Origin: Colwellia sp. 12G3
GTDB taxonomy: Bacteria; Pseudomonadota; Gammaproteobacteria; Enterobacterales; Alteromonadaceae
Length of the DNA stretch: 64,000 nucleotides
Direction: 5' to 3'
Assembly: GCF_002836775.1 (NCBI RefSeq)
Contig: NZ_PJAQ01000043.1
Span: forward strand, 123,350 to 187,349
The notes under the pieces are model-generated. The model searched no databases. It saw nothing but the letters and a program-made list of their open reading frames with translations, and was not told where the DNA came from. Positions 1 to 9,520 of the stretch are shown here, one piece after another. Position 1 is the first letter of the stretch; each line of letters begins with the position of its first letter. The position numbers and the translations under genes are program-made.

Positions 1-222
1 TTTAGCGTAATCAATAGCAGCGGTAGTGTCGTGAATAGAACAAGGGCCGATAATTACTAATAAACGCTTGTCTTCACCACTTATGACCGCTTCAATTTCT
101 TTGCGGCTTTGCATAATAAAATCTGCTGTCGCAGTACTCAAAGGTATTTGTTCAGCAAGTTGCGCAGGAGAGGCTAAATTTTCAATTAGCGTAGTGCGTA
201 ACTCATCAGTTTTAATAGTCAT
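1..222 (-). CDS. aroH: 3-deoxy-7-phosphoheptulonate synthase, AroH-type (partial, 3' end outside window)
   Basis: First enzyme of the shikimate pathway, condensing PEP and erythrose 4-phosphate to DAHP. Only the first 74 residues are present; the gene runs off the left edge. The start ATG (complement of 220-222) gives MTIKTDELRTTLIENL, and the class I DAHP synthase motif IGPCSIHD follows near residue 58. The N-terminus resembles the E. coli tryptophan-sensitive isozyme AroH more than AroF or AroG. The location downstream of ppsR-ppsA matches the E. coli aroH-ppsR-ppsA order, which supports the isozyme call. Feedback specificity cannot be judged from this fragment. Confidence 0.85.
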   Translation of the reverse strand, partial: MTIKTDELRTTLIENLASPAQLAEQIPLSTATADFIMQSRKEIEAVISGEDKRLLVIIGPCSIHDTTAAIDYAK

Positions 223-385
223 GAAACTCTAATATATGTTTGGTTTTAGTTGGGTATTAGCTTGGCTTTTTTATGGGCGAACAACATGCCGCGAATAAAC
301 TAATTTATGCGCGATAACATAGCTAAATTAGTCGCTAATGTGAACTGTTATTACAGATTTAAGTTAATATAAAGCAATAAAAATA

Positions 386-423
386 GAATAACTGACCGAT
401 AAATTGATATGAGTCGGTTATTC
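386..423 (-). terminator. Probable Rho-independent terminator of ppsR
   Basis: An imperfect stem (GAATAACTGAC paired with GTCGGTTATTC, one mismatch) lies just after the ppsR stop. Read on the minus strand it is followed by a T-rich tract, as expected for an intrinsic terminator between ppsR and aroH. Confidence 0.55.
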
Positions 424-433
424 GTTATTTAAT

Positions 434-1243
434 TTAATACTTATAACGCTGTAAGCCAGTTTCAGCCAGTATTTTAGCGGTGATTTCTTCAACAGAAAAC
501 TTGGTGGTATTAATGAAAGGTATCTTCTCATTTTTATAAAGCTTTTCTACTTCTCTTACTTCCATACGACATTGCCTTGCCGATGAATATTTACTGTTAG
601 CCATTCGGCCATCTCTTATATCGATTAGGCGCTGTGCATCTATGGTTAAGCCGAACAATTTCTTATGAAAAGGTTTCAAAAAAATCGGGATTTTAAGCTC
701 TTCCATATCATCATCGGTAAAAGGGTAATTTGCCGCTTTTATGCCATATTGCAATGCTAAATAGAGGGCGCTGGGGGTTTTTCCTGAACGTGAAACACCG
801 ACTAAAATCACATCAGCATCTTCATAATTAGTGACGTTTGAACCATCGTCATTATTTAAAGCGTAGTTCACCGCTTCAATTCGGTAATCATAACTATTTT
901 CATGAATACTATGTGTTCTATGGGTTTTAGGTTTGGCTTTTATTGCTAACTCTTTTTCAAGAGGGGCAATAAAGGGGTCTAAAAAGTTATAAAGAACCGC
1001 ATCACAGCTCTCAATAATTTCACGCGCATCGTTATTAACAAAGGTATGAAATACTAAAGCAGGTTGACCTGCGCGGTTAGTCGCTTTGTTAATACGCTCT
1101 TTTGCAGCAAGGGCTTTCTCGGTTGTTTCAACAAACGAAATGGTATGATGCTGAAATTCAGTCGGGAAAAGTGACAGTAGTGCATGACCGAAAACTTCAG
1201 ATGTTATGGCGGTACCATCCGAGATATAAAAAGCTGATCGCAT
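434..1243 (-). CDS. ppsR: PEP synthase regulatory protein (bifunctional kinase/pyrophosphorylase)
   Basis: DUF299/PSRP family protein of 269 residues, a normal length. In E. coli this protein inactivates PEP synthase by ADP-dependent phosphorylation of a threonine beside the catalytic histidine and reactivates it by Pi-dependent dephosphorylation. The nucleotide-binding P-loop GVSRSGKTP is at residues 149-157 and the N-terminus (RSAFYISDGTAITSE) is typical. It is divergent from ppsA, its target, which retains the Thr-Cys-His target site. The two are separated by about 500 bp containing a dispersed repeat. Function is taken from the family; the identification is secure. Confidence 0.95.
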   Translation of the reverse strand: MRSAFYISDGTAITSEVFGHALLSLFPTEFQHHTISFVETTEKALAAKERINKATNRAGQPALVFHTFVNNDAREIIESCDAVLYNFLDPFIAPLEKELAIKAKPKTHRTHSIHENSYDYRIEAVNYALNNDDGSNVTNYEDADVILVGVSRSGKTPSALYLALQYGIKAANYPFTDDDMEELKIPIFLKPFHKKLFGLTIDAQRLIDIRDGRMANSKYSSARQCRMEVREVEKLYKNEKIPFINTTKFSVEEITAKILAETGLQRYKY

Positions 1244-1370
1244 ATTTAATTCTTCTTATTGAATAGTTATTTAGTAGTGATAACTTTGTTATGAAAGTTA
1301 GACTGAAAACTTTTAACTTATATTTCTTTTTGTCTTTTAGTTTGTACAACTGGCAGTGTAGAATGTATGT

Positions 1371-1636
1371 ATACCAAGTCTATTAAGTTATTTCCCACTC
1401 AGCAAGAGTTAAAACACTTAAAGGTAAGGCATTGATTGAAGATAATGGTTATTCTCTTATCAAAATCGATAACGCAACATTTAAGTATTTTAAACTTGCC
1501 CTTTGGGAGCCTATCAGCTATCTAATAACTGCACTAAAGTTATTTGATTTAGAACGACTAAATCTAAATCAATTTAGTTTGTTCTTAAACTGCTGATATA
1601 GCTCTGAGTTGTGAATAAATTTAATAGAATTGGTAT
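1371..1636. repeat. Dispersed TIR element, copy A (266 bp, ATACCAA subtype)
   Basis: The ends are imperfect inverted repeats of about 32 bp: the left end starts ATACCAAGTCTATTAAG and the right end, read on the minus strand, starts ATACCAATTCTATTAAA. The interior carries GGTAAGGCATTGATTGAAG, shared with the copies at 33324 and 49904. No ORF is inside. It fills most of the ppsR-ppsA intergenic region. A short ATACCCGTCGTCTTGA stretch at about 1675 looks like a leftover end of the other subtype. Confidence 0.8.
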
Positions 1637-1739
1637 TTAGCTACAAATAAATAAACAAACTATTTTATTTTTATATACCCGTCGTCTTGATTTATTAATG
1701 GTCAAGTTGAATGGATATTCCCCAATTTGGAGAAGTTAC

Positions 1740-4133
1740 GTGCAAGAAAATGTTCTTTGGTATCAAAGCTTAGGCATGAATGATGTAGACCGTGTCGGCG
1801 GTAAAAATGCATCACTTGGTGAGATGATTTCTAACTTAGCGAATGTTGGTGTGCAAGTTCCTACTGGGTTTGCTACTACGTCATTTGCATTTAATGAATT
1901 TTTAGAGCAAAGCGGTATTAATGAAAAAATTTACCAACTCCTTGATGATTTAGACGTAGACGATATTAGTGCACTAGGTAAATGTGGTGCTGTTATTCGT
2001 CAATGGATTATTGATACACCATTTCTCCCACAAATGCAGAGTGATATTGAAGCTGCATATGCAAAACTTGCCGGTGACTTCTCAGACGATGCATCTTTTG
2101 CAGTGCGTTCTTCTGCCACAGCAGAAGATATGCCAGATGCCTCTTTTGCTGGCCAACAAGAAACCTTTTTAAACGTTCGTGGTTTTGATGCAGTCATGAT
2201 TGCTATTAAGCATGTATTTGCATCGCTTTTTAATGACAGAGCTATTTCATACCGTGTTCACCAAGGCTATGACCATCGTGGTGTTGCCTTATCTGCTGGT
2301 ATTCAACAAATGGTACGTAGTGATATTTCATCCTCTGGTGTTATGTTCTCTATTGATACTGAGTCTGGTTTTGACCAAGTTGTTTTCATCACCTCAAGCT
2401 TTGGCCTAGGTGAAATGGTGGTACAGGGTGCGGTAAACCCTGATGAATTTTATGTTCATAAACCAACGCTGGCTAAAGGAAAACCTGCAGTAGTACGTCG
2501 TAATATTGGTAGCAAAGCTATCAAGATGGTTTACTCAGATAGCCAAGAGCATTCTAAACAAGTTGAAATTGTTGATATAGAGCAAGCTGATTCTAACCGT
2601 TTTTCATTAACAGATAGCGAAGTTGAAGAATTGGCTAAACAAGCGGTAATCATCGAAAACCATTACGGCCATCCAATGGATATTGAATGGGCAAAAGATG
2701 GCTTAGATGGCAAGCTATATATTGTTCAAGCACGTCCTGAAACGGTAAGAAGTCGTGAAAATGCCAATGTAATGGAACAGTTCCAATTACAAACTAACGA
2801 TAATGTAACTGTTGTTTGTGAAGGTCGTTCTATTGGTCACAAAATTGGTAGCGGTGAAGCTAAAGTTTTATCGTCACTAGCTGAAATGGATAAAATCTTA
2901 CCTGGCGATGTATTAGTTACTGACATGACCGACCCTGATTGGGAGCCTATCATGAAGCGTGCTTCAGCGATTGTGACTAATCGTGGTGGCAGAACTTGTC
3001 ATGCTGCTATCATTGCACGTGAAATGGGTATTCCAGCGGTTGTTGGTTGTGGTAATGCAACTGCGCTTATCAACACTGGCGATCACGTCACCGTTTCGTG
3101 CGCCGAAGGTGATACTGGGTTTATTTACCGCGGCAAGTTAGATTATGACGTGAAAACGTCTGAAATTAATGATATGCCAGAATTACCACTTAAAATCATG
3201 ATGAATGTGGGTAACCCAGACAGAGCTTTTGCTTTTGCCCGTTTACCTCATGCTGGTATTGGTCTAGCGCGTTTAGAATTTATCATCAATAAAATGATTG
3301 GTATTCACCCTAAAGCTCTGCTTAATTTTGATACGCAGTCTGCTGAGTTACAAGACGAAATCAATGAAATTATCGTGGGTTATGATAACCCGGTTGAGTT
3401 TTATATTGCTAAGCTAACAGAAGGTATTTCAACGTTAGCAGCAGCATACTCTCCAGAGAAAGTTATTGTGCGTATGTCTGATTTCAAATCAAACGAATAC
3501 GCTAATCTTGTTGGCGGCGAAGCGTATGAACCGCACGAAGAAAACCCTATGATTGGTTATCGTGGTGCCGCCCGTTATATCTCTAAAGATTTCAGAGATT
3601 GTTTTGCCCTTGAATGTGAAGCGATAAAGCGTGTTCGTAACGACATGGATTTAACTAATGTTGAAGTCATGATCCCGTTTGTACGTACTCTAGGTGAAGC
3701 GGCCGCGGTTATTGATATTTTAGCTGAGCATGGCTTAAAACGTGGCGAGAATGGTTTACGCATTATTATGATGTGTGAGTTACCGTCCAATGCGCTACTA
3801 GCTGATCAATTTCTTGATTACTTCGATGGTTTCTCTATAGGTTCAAACGATTTAACTCAGTTAACGCTTGGTTTAGATAGAGACTCAGGTTTAATTGCGC
3901 ATTTATTTGATGAGCGTGACCCAGCGATTAAAATATTATTAGCGATGGCGATAAAAGCCTGTAAAGCACGAGGTAAATACGTGGGGATTTGTGGTCAAGG
4001 ACCTTCAGATCATGAAGACTTTGCTGCGTGGTTAGTAGAGCAGGGCATTGATAGTGTTTCGTTAAACCCAGATACCGTATTACCAACATGGCTATACCTT
4101 GCGGAGCAATTAGCGAAAAAAGATAACAGCTAG
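1740..4133 (+). CDS. ppsA: Phosphoenolpyruvate synthase
   Basis: Converts pyruvate, ATP and water to PEP, AMP and Pi for gluconeogenesis. Domain order is the ATP-binding domain, the swivelling phosphohistidine domain with GGRTCHAAIIARE, then the PEP/pyruvate-binding barrel ending in GQGPSDHEDFAAWL. The start was placed at GTG 1740, which has GGAG at 1729-1732 just upstream. With it the catalytic histidine is residue 421 and the regulatory threonine residue 419, the same numbers as in E. coli, and the length is 797 residues. An in-frame ATG at 1698 would add 14 residues but has no ribosome-binding site. Divergent from its regulator ppsR. Confidence 0.96.
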   Translation: MQENVLWYQSLGMNDVDRVGGKNASLGEMISNLANVGVQVPTGFATTSFAFNEFLEQSGINEKIYQLLDDLDVDDISALGKCGAVIRQWIIDTPFLPQMQSDIEAAYAKLAGDFSDDASFAVRSSATAEDMPDASFAGQQETFLNVRGFDAVMIAIKHVFASLFNDRAISYRVHQGYDHRGVALSAGIQQMVRSDISSSGVMFSIDTESGFDQVVFITSSFGLGEMVVQGAVNPDEFYVHKPTLAKGKPAVVRRNIGSKAIKMVYSDSQEHSKQVEIVDIEQADSNRFSLTDSEVEELAKQAVIIENHYGHPMDIEWAKDGLDGKLYIVQARPETVRSRENANVMEQFQLQTNDNVTVVCEGRSIGHKIGSGEAKVLSSLAEMDKILPGDVLVTDMTDPDWEPIMKRASAIVTNRGGRTCHAAIIAREMGIPAVVGCGNATALINTGDHVTVSCAEGDTGFIYRGKLDYDVKTSEINDMPELPLKIMMNVGNPDRAFAFARLPHAGIGLARLEFIINKMIGIHPKALLNFDTQSAELQDEINEIIVGYDNPVEFYIAKLTEGISTLAAAYSPEKVIVRMSDFKSNEYANLVGGEAYEPHEENPMIGYRGAARYISKDFRDCFALECEAIKRVRNDMDLTNVEVMIPFVRTLGEAAAVIDILAEHGLKRGENGLRIIMMCELPSNALLADQFLDYFDGFSIGSNDLTQLTLGLDRDSGLIAHLFDERDPAIKILLAMAIKACKARGKYVGICGQGPSDHEDFAAWLVEQGIDSVSLNPDTVLPTWLYLAEQLAKKDNS

Positions 4134-4137
4134 TTAT

Positions 4138-4369
4138 ATATCCGTTTCACTTGAAAAAGCAGGATCCAATTGGCTTAGAAGTGTTTTATGCTGTGTTATT
4201 GATTTGGACAAGGGATAGTTGGGATTGATAGCAAGGCTGATGTGGCGTATTTTAGCCAGTGCAAGTAAGCAACAAGTTAATTAAATTGGCATAATCATAT
4301 ATCAATATATACGCCTTGATTATGAGTTGCTAATAGTTTCTAAAATATACATATTCAGGTAATTGGATA
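4138..4369. repeat. Dispersed TIR element, copy E (degenerate, inverted orientation)
   Basis: The left end reads ATATCCGTTTCACTTGAA and the right end CATATTCAGGTAATTGGATA, both decayed versions of the ATACCCG-subtype ends at 49904-50168. The interior TTTATGCTGTGTTATTGATTT matches the reverse complement of the core of copy C, so this copy lies in the opposite orientation. It is shorter than the others because of internal deletion. Confidence 0.6.
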
Positions 4370-4380
4370 GCGTAAATATA

Positions 4381-4415
4381 AAAAAGGCCATATGTTGATA
4401 ACATATGGCCTTTTT
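4381..4415 (-). terminator. Strong intrinsic terminator after pykA (bidirectional)
   Basis: A perfect stem AAAAAGGCCATATG / CATATGGCCTTTTT with a 7-nt loop, flanked by an A-run and a T-run. It lies 19 bp beyond the pykA stop and can also end ppsA transcripts arriving from the left. Confidence 0.9.
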
Positions 4416-4433
4416 AGCATTAAGTATGGAACT

Positions 4434-5885
4434 TTACTTAAGGTGTTTTTTAGTAACCGTTAGTATTTTCAAAGTATTCGAAGCGCCGACTGTTTCCATC
4501 ATATCACCATGGGTTAAAATGAGTTTATCACCGACAGCTAAATCAATTTGACTACTGACTACTTTTAACATTTCGTCAGACAAATTGTCATTATTTACGT
4601 GAGTTGAATCAAACTCAATAGGGTAAACGCCACGGTATATTGCTGTTTTATTTAATGTTTTTGGATGGCGAGATAATGAGAATATAGGTAAACCTGAAGT
4701 AATGCGTGACATTAACTTACTTGTTTGACCTGATTCGGTTAAAGAGATAATCGCTTTAACACCCTCTAAATGGTTTGCAGCGTACATAGCAGAAAGGGCA
4801 ATGGTTTCTGACACTTCACTAAAAGTAAGTTCAATTCTGTGGTTTGAAATATTAACTGAGCGATGTAGCTCAGCACCAACACAAACATTAGCCATTGCTT
4901 TCACTGTTTCAACAGGATATTTACCTGCTGCAGTTTCTGCTGATAACATAACAGCGTCAGTACCATCTAATACAGCATTTGCCACATCCATAACTTCAGC
5001 ACGCGTTGGCATAGGCTGCTCAATCATGGTTTCCATCATCTGTGTTGCAGTGATCACGACACGATTCAATTGACGAGAGCGAGTAATAATATGCTTTTGC
5101 TTACCAACTAATGCAGCATCACCAATCTCAACACCTAAATCACCACGAGCTACCATAACAACATCTGAGGCTAAGATAATACCATCAAGAACTTTGTCAT
5201 CATTAACCGCTTCAGCGCGTTCAATTTTAGAGACTAAACGAGCATCGCAGCCAGCTTCTTGCGCGAGTAAACGTGCTTCGCGCATATCTGCTGCATCACG
5301 AGGGAATGAAACTGCTAGAAAATCGACATCGATAATGGCAGCTAATTTAATATCTTCTTTATCTTTAGCGGTTAAGGCTGGTGCAGTTAAACCACCACCT
5401 TGACGGTTAATGCCTTTGTTATTTGATAACGGGCCACCAACAGTAACTATCGTAAATACCGAATTATCAGAAGTAGATAATACTTTTAATTGTACACGGC
5501 CATCGTCAAGTAACAAGATGTCACCGGTGTTCACATCTTGCACTAATTTTTTATAATCGATACCAACTTTTTCTTGGCAGCCTTCACCTTTTTCTAGCGT
5601 GGCATCTAATTCAAATTTATCGCCAATAGCTAATTTAATCGGGCCATTTTTAAATGTAGAAATACGGATTTTAGGGCCTTGCAAGTCACCTAATATACCA
5701 ACATAAATACCAAGTTCTTTTGCTATCGCTCTGACATTGTTTGCTCTATCAATATGGTCTTGTGGAATACCGTGAGAAAAATTGAGTCTAACTACGTTTA
5801 CTCCTGCAGCTAATACACTTTTTAAAATTTCTCTATCGTCAGTTGCCGGACCTAAGGTAGCAACAATTTTCGTTCTTCTAGGCAT
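4434..5885 (-). CDS. pykA: Pyruvate kinase II
   Basis: Final glycolytic step: PEP plus ADP to pyruvate plus ATP. The 483-residue protein has the canonical start [15 protein letters not shown], substrate and metal residues in [15 protein letters not shown] and SKIERAEA, and the signature [20 protein letters not shown]. Sequence similarity is to E. coli PykA rather than PykF. It lies downstream of hexR on the same strand with a 95-bp gap, and converges on ppsA, the opposing enzyme. HexR controls pyruvate kinase genes in related bacteria. Only half-site-like sequence (AATTACG near 5905) was seen here, so direct control is not demonstrated. Confidence 0.96.
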   Translation of the reverse strand: MPRRTKIVATLGPATDDREILKSVLAAGVNVVRLNFSHGIPQDHIDRANNVRAIAKELGIYVGILGDLQGPKIRISTFKNGPIKLAIGDKFELDATLEKGEGCQEKVGIDYKKLVQDVNTGDILLLDDGRVQLKVLSTSDNSVFTIVTVGGPLSNNKGINRQGGGLTAPALTAKDKEDIKLAAIIDVDFLAVSFPRDAADMREARLLAQEAGCDARLVSKIERAEAVNDDKVLDGIILASDVVMVARGDLGVEIGDAALVGKQKHIITRSRQLNRVVITATQMMETMIEQPMPTRAEVMDVANAVLDGTDAVMLSAETAAGKYPVETVKAMANVCVGAELHRSVNISNHRIELTFSEVSETIALSAMYAANHLEGVKAIISLTESGQTSKLMSRITSGLPIFSLSRHPKTLNKTAIYRGVYPIEFDSTHVNNDNLSDEMLKVVSSQIDLAVGDKLILTHGDMMETVGASNTLKILTVTKKHLK

Positions 5886-5980
5886 TGGAATCCTCTTACG
5901 TTTTTAATTACGTTTTAAATAGGTTTATCTATTGTATTAATGATGGTTGAAATACAGTTTCAAGCATTAGCGATTTACAA

Positions 5981-6829
5981 TTAGTCTTTTCTCTCGAAGC
6001 GTGAACTTCTCAAACTATCTTTTACTTTTTTCAGGTTGTCTCTAAATTTACTACCGCGACGTAAAGTAAATCCGGTCGCTAGCACATCAATTAAGGCTAA
6101 TTGTGCAATACGTGACGACATTGGCATATACAGATCGGTATCTTCACTCACATCAACTGAAAGTACGATGTTACATTCTTTGGCAAGTGGTGTACCTGTT
6201 GTGGTGATACCTATTACTGTGGCATCGTTTTCTTTCGCTAAACTGGCCACTTCAACAAGTGACTTTGTACGTCCTGTATGCGAGATAACAACAACAACAT
6301 CACCTTGGCGGCTATTTATAGCACTCATACGTTGCATTAAGATGTCATCAAAATAAACAACAGGCACATTGAAGCGGAAAAACTTATTTTGTGCATCATG
6401 AGCGACAATCGCAGAAGCACCTAAACCAAAAAATGAAATCTTGTTGGCTTGAGTCAATAAATCCACAGAGCGATTGATATCATTAGAGTCTAAACTTTTA
6501 CGTGCTAATTCAAGACTAGCCATTGTTGATTCAAATATCTTAGAGGTATATTCATCAGCAGTATCATTTTCATCAACATGACGATTAACGTACGGCGTAC
6601 CATTAGCTAAGCTTTGAGCTAGGTGTAATTTAAAGTCAGGGTAACCTTTGGTATCTAAACGACGACAAAAGCGGTTAACGGTTGGTTCACTGATATTGGC
6701 TTGTTTGGCAAGTGCCGCAATACTTGAGTGAATAACAGTACCGGGTGACGCTAATATAACTTCAGCTACCTTTCGTTCTGATTTACTGAGCATGTCTAGT
6801 TCGTTAGTGATCTTTTCTAATATATTCAT
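5981..6829 (-). CDS. hexR: HexR-type transcriptional regulator (RpiR family)
   Basis: RpiR-family regulator of 282 residues with an N-terminal HTH_6 domain (about residues 1-77, including SIAALAKQANISEPTVNRFC) and a C-terminal SIS sugar-phosphate-binding domain (about 115-250, including FFGLGASAIVAHDAQNKF and VISHTGRT). In Pseudomonas and Shewanella, HexR binds KDPG and controls zwf, edd, eda, pyk, pps and gap genes. It lies between pykA and the divergent zwf-pgl-edd-eda genes, and two good HexR-type boxes lie in front of zwf. A half-match TGTAATTTA occurs in its own upstream DNA near 6920. Confidence 0.93.
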   Translation of the reverse strand: MNILEKITNELDMLSKSERKVAEVILASPGTVIHSSIAALAKQANISEPTVNRFCRRLDTKGYPDFKLHLAQSLANGTPYVNRHVDENDTADEYTSKIFESTMASLELARKSLDSNDINRSVDLLTQANKISFFGLGASAIVAHDAQNKFFRFNVPVVYFDDILMQRMSAINSRQGDVVVVISHTGRTKSLVEVASLAKENDATVIGITTTGTPLAKECNIVLSVDVSEDTDLYMPMSSRIAQLALIDVLATGFTLRRGSKFRDNLKKVKDSLRSSRFERKD

Positions 6830-7118
6830 TATGGTCTGATCCTAGATCTTCTGTATCGAAAGTTTTAACCGATATTTTAATGATAACGAGCAAAAATATT
6901 AGGCTATTTTGTCTATACTGTAATTTATTTTCTGCCTAAGGAACAGAAAAAATGAAATTTTATTTCATAAATTAGGATTAATATAAGAAATTAGCGGTGT
7001 ATTTTATAAATGTTTACTATTTAAACAACACGATTACTGTGTGCTTCTATAGTAAAGAGACCTTTATTTACCGTGCTACCTTATCTGAAGGCTGATAATT
7101 GGATATGAAGATAATTGA

Positions 7119-7133
7119 TGTAGTAAAATTACA
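7119..7133. promoter_or_regulatory. HexR operator 1 upstream of zwf
   Basis: TGTAGTAAAATTACA fits every position of the published gammaproteobacterial HexR consensus as I remember it, TGTARTWWWATTACA. It is 156 bp upstream of the zwf ATG and the regulator gene itself is divergent and adjacent. Confidence 0.75.
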
Positions 7134-7179
7134 AAAAGTTCTTTACTGTCGACTAAACAAGCGCTAAATTAGATGTATA

Positions 7180-7194
7180 TGTAGTTTAGTTACA
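7180..7194. promoter_or_regulatory. HexR operator 2 upstream of zwf
   Basis: TGTAGTTTAGTTACA matches the HexR palindrome except at one core position. Its centre is 61 bp from that of operator 1 and it sits within the TTAGATGTA/TACATCTAA inverted repeat, closer to zwf. The pair suggests cooperative repression of the Entner-Doudoroff genes (inference). Confidence 0.65.
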
Positions 7195-7288
7195 TCTAAT
7201 TAGTTTTGCTGTAAGCGCGTTATCTTTGATGCATGAGTAAATATATAAGTAAAATTAAAGCAATGAAATTTTATATAAGAGAAATTCT

Positions 7289-8758
7289 ATGAGTAATTTA
7301 GATTGTCAATCAGCGAGTGAAATCGTCATTTTTGGAGCCTTGGGTGATTTATCTCGCCGCAAGCTACTACCCGCATTATACCAACTAGAAGTCTGTGGTT
7401 TAATCAATAAAGATAGCCGTATTGTTGGTGCGGCAAGACAAGATCATAGCCTTGAAGAATTCAAAAGCGTTGTTTTAGAGAATTTAAATAATTTTGTTAA
7501 AGAAAAAATAGATGAGGAAGTGCTAGCACGTTTTATCAATCGATTGGTTTATCAGCAGCTAGATTTCAAAGAGTACAGCTCATTTAATAAATTAGGTGAT
7601 GCGCTAGCGAGCGGAAACACTACCCGTGTTTATTACTTTTCAACACCACCAGCAATTTATGGTGATATTTGTAAGGGCTTAGACCACGCTAATTTAATTA
7701 CCGATGCGGATCGTGTTGTGATGGAAAAGCCAATTGGCCACTCGCTTGAGTCTTCAATTGAAATCAACAATCAGGTGTCTGAATTCTTCAAAGAAAACCA
7801 AACTTACCGTATAGATCATTATTTAGGTAAAGAAACGGTATTAAACCTATTGGTATTACGTTTTGCCAACTCACTATTTACTAACAACTGGGATCGTAAC
7901 AGCATAGATCATGTACAAATTACCGTAGCAGAGAGTGTTGGTATTGAAGGTCGTTGGGGATTTTATGATGAAGCCGGACAAATGCGCGATATGGTGCAAA
8001 ATCACTTATTGCAAATATTATCTCTTTTGGCCATGGAGCCACCGGCTGATTTAAGTGCGGAAAGTGTTCGTGCCGAAAAGTTGAAAGTTGTTAAAGCATT
8101 AAAAGCAATCAACCGAGAAAATATTAAAGATAAAGCTGTTCGTGGTCAATACAGTGATGGCTTCTTAAATGGCGCACCTGTGCCTGGTTATTTAAATGAA
8201 GAAGATGCGAACGCTAATAGCAATACAGAAACATTTGTCGCTATTAAAGCAGAGATAGATAATTGGCGTTGGAAAGGCGTACCATTTTACCTTCGAACAG
8301 GTAAGCGTATGCCAAAGAAACACAGTGAAATAGTGGTACATTTTAAGCAGCAACCACATAATATTTTTAAAGATAGCTACAGCGACTTACCTGCTAATAA
8401 ATTAACCATCCGTTTGCAACCTGACGAAGGAGTTGAGTTACAAATGATGAACAAAATTCCGGGTATTGCTTCACAAATGCGTATTCAAGAAAATAAGTTA
8501 GATTTAAGTTTTTCTGATACTTATAACGATGAACGTGTTGTTGATGCTTACGAACGTTTAATGTTAGAAGTGCTAAATGGCAATCAGTCATTATTCGTTA
8601 GCCGTGATGAAGTTGAAGCTGCTTGGATATGGGCTGATAGTATTATTGAAGCGTGGAATACAACAAATGAAGCACCTAAACCCTATGCTGCGGGTTCATG
8701 GGGACCTGTATCTTCAATATCTCTAATTGCGCGTGATGATCGCCAGTGGATAGAATAA
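7289..8758 (+). CDS. zwf: Glucose-6-phosphate 1-dehydrogenase
   Basis: Oxidises glucose 6-phosphate to 6-phosphogluconolactone with NADP+. The 489-residue protein starts with the dinucleotide-binding segment GALGDLSRRKLLPALYQL and has the active-site motif RIDHYLGKE with Asp176 and His177. The C-terminal substrate domain includes FYLRTGKRMPKKHSEIVVHF. It is the first gene of zwf-pgl-edd-eda, transcribed away from hexR behind two HexR-type boxes. Start ATG 7289 follows AAGAGAAATTCT, a weak but usable ribosome-binding site. Confidence 0.97.
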   Translation: MSNLDCQSASEIVIFGALGDLSRRKLLPALYQLEVCGLINKDSRIVGAARQDHSLEEFKSVVLENLNNFVKEKIDEEVLARFINRLVYQQLDFKEYSSFNKLGDALASGNTTRVYYFSTPPAIYGDICKGLDHANLITDADRVVMEKPIGHSLESSIEINNQVSEFFKENQTYRIDHYLGKETVLNLLVLRFANSLFTNNWDRNSIDHVQITVAESVGIEGRWGFYDEAGQMRDMVQNHLLQILSLLAMEPPADLSAESVRAEKLKVVKALKAINRENIKDKAVRGQYSDGFLNGAPVPGYLNEEDANANSNTETFVAIKAEIDNWRWKGVPFYLRTGKRMPKKHSEIVVHFKQQPHNIFKDSYSDLPANKLTIRLQPDEGVELQMMNKIPGIASQMRIQENKLDLSFSDTYNDERVVDAYERLMLEVLNGNQSLFVSRDEVEAAWIWADSIIEAWNTTNEAPKPYAAGSWGPVSSISLIARDDRQWIE

Positions 8759-8760
8759 TT

Positions 8761-9456
8761 ATGCACCAATTAACAGAATTCACCTCACGAGACGATTTAG
8801 ATAATCAACTAGCAAACACGGTCAGTGATATTTTAGCTAAAGCAATTAAAGAGACAGGTAAAGCAAGCATTGCCGTATCCGGAGGCTCTACGCCTAAAGG
8901 TTTCTTTAGCGTGTTATCACAAAGTGATCTTGATTGGTCAAAGGTAACCATTACCTTGGCTGATGAACGTTGGGTTCCTATTGATAGCGATGCAAGTAAT
9001 ACCCGTTTAGTTCATGAAAACTTACTACAAAATAAAGCTGAAAAAGCTAAGTTTTTTCATCTTAAACAAGGTAATGAACTAACAGACGAAACTCTTGCTG
9101 ATTTAAACGTAGCAGCAAGTAAAACATTGTTACCACTAGATGTATTAATTTTAGGAATGGGTGAAGACGGTCACACGGCTTCATTATTCCCATGTAGCGA
9201 CGAAATCACTTCAGGTCTCGATGAATCGAATGATGACGTACTACTGAAAGTTCAACCTAAAACGGCGCCACATCAGCGCATCAGTTTTACTTTTGCTAGC
9301 TTAATAACCAGCAAAAATATTTTCCTTCACTCATGCGGAGAAGGAAAGAAGACGGTATTAACACAAGCGTTAAATGGTGATGATCCGTTTGAAATGCCTA
9401 TCAGGGCATTTTTACAACACCCTAGCTTAAACACTCAAATTTTTTGGGCACCATAA
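8761..9456 (+). CDS. pgl: 6-phosphogluconolactonase
   Basis: Hydrolyses 6-phosphogluconolactone to 6-phosphogluconate. NagB/Pgl (DevB) family with AVSGGSTPKGFF, LADERWVP and GMGEDGHTASLFP in the expected order. I placed the start at ATG 8761 (231 residues), two bases after the zwf stop. An in-frame GTG at 8746 inside zwf would add five residues, and neither start has a strong ribosome-binding site. Translational coupling to zwf is likely from the spacing. Confidence 0.94.
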   Translation: MHQLTEFTSRDDLDNQLANTVSDILAKAIKETGKASIAVSGGSTPKGFFSVLSQSDLDWSKVTITLADERWVPIDSDASNTRLVHENLLQNKAEKAKFFHLKQGNELTDETLADLNVAASKTLLPLDVLILGMGEDGHTASLFPCSDEITSGLDESNDDVLLKVQPKTAPHQRISFTFASLITSKNIFLHSCGEGKKTVLTQALNGDDPFEMPIRAFLQHPSLNTQIFWAP

Positions 9457-9520
9457 CTCACTTGGCAAAATAAGTTTAAGTTTTAGATCAAAATGAAAAG
9501 TATATAAGTTGAGAGATTAA

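Larger units (their letters stand above)
6830..7288. other. Divergent hexR-zwf intergenic region
   Basis: About 460 bp without a gene. It holds the two HexR-type operators listed separately and a perfect 9-bp inverted repeat, TTAGATGTA (7169-7177) with TACATCTAA (7191-7199), which overlaps the second operator. No convincing sigma-70 promoter or extra small ORF was recognised. Confidence 0.6.

Noticed and set aside
1698-1739. Upstream ATG start for ppsA.
   Set aside because: No ribosome-binding site before 1698, whereas GTG 1740 has GGAG and places the catalytic His at residue 421 as in E. coli.
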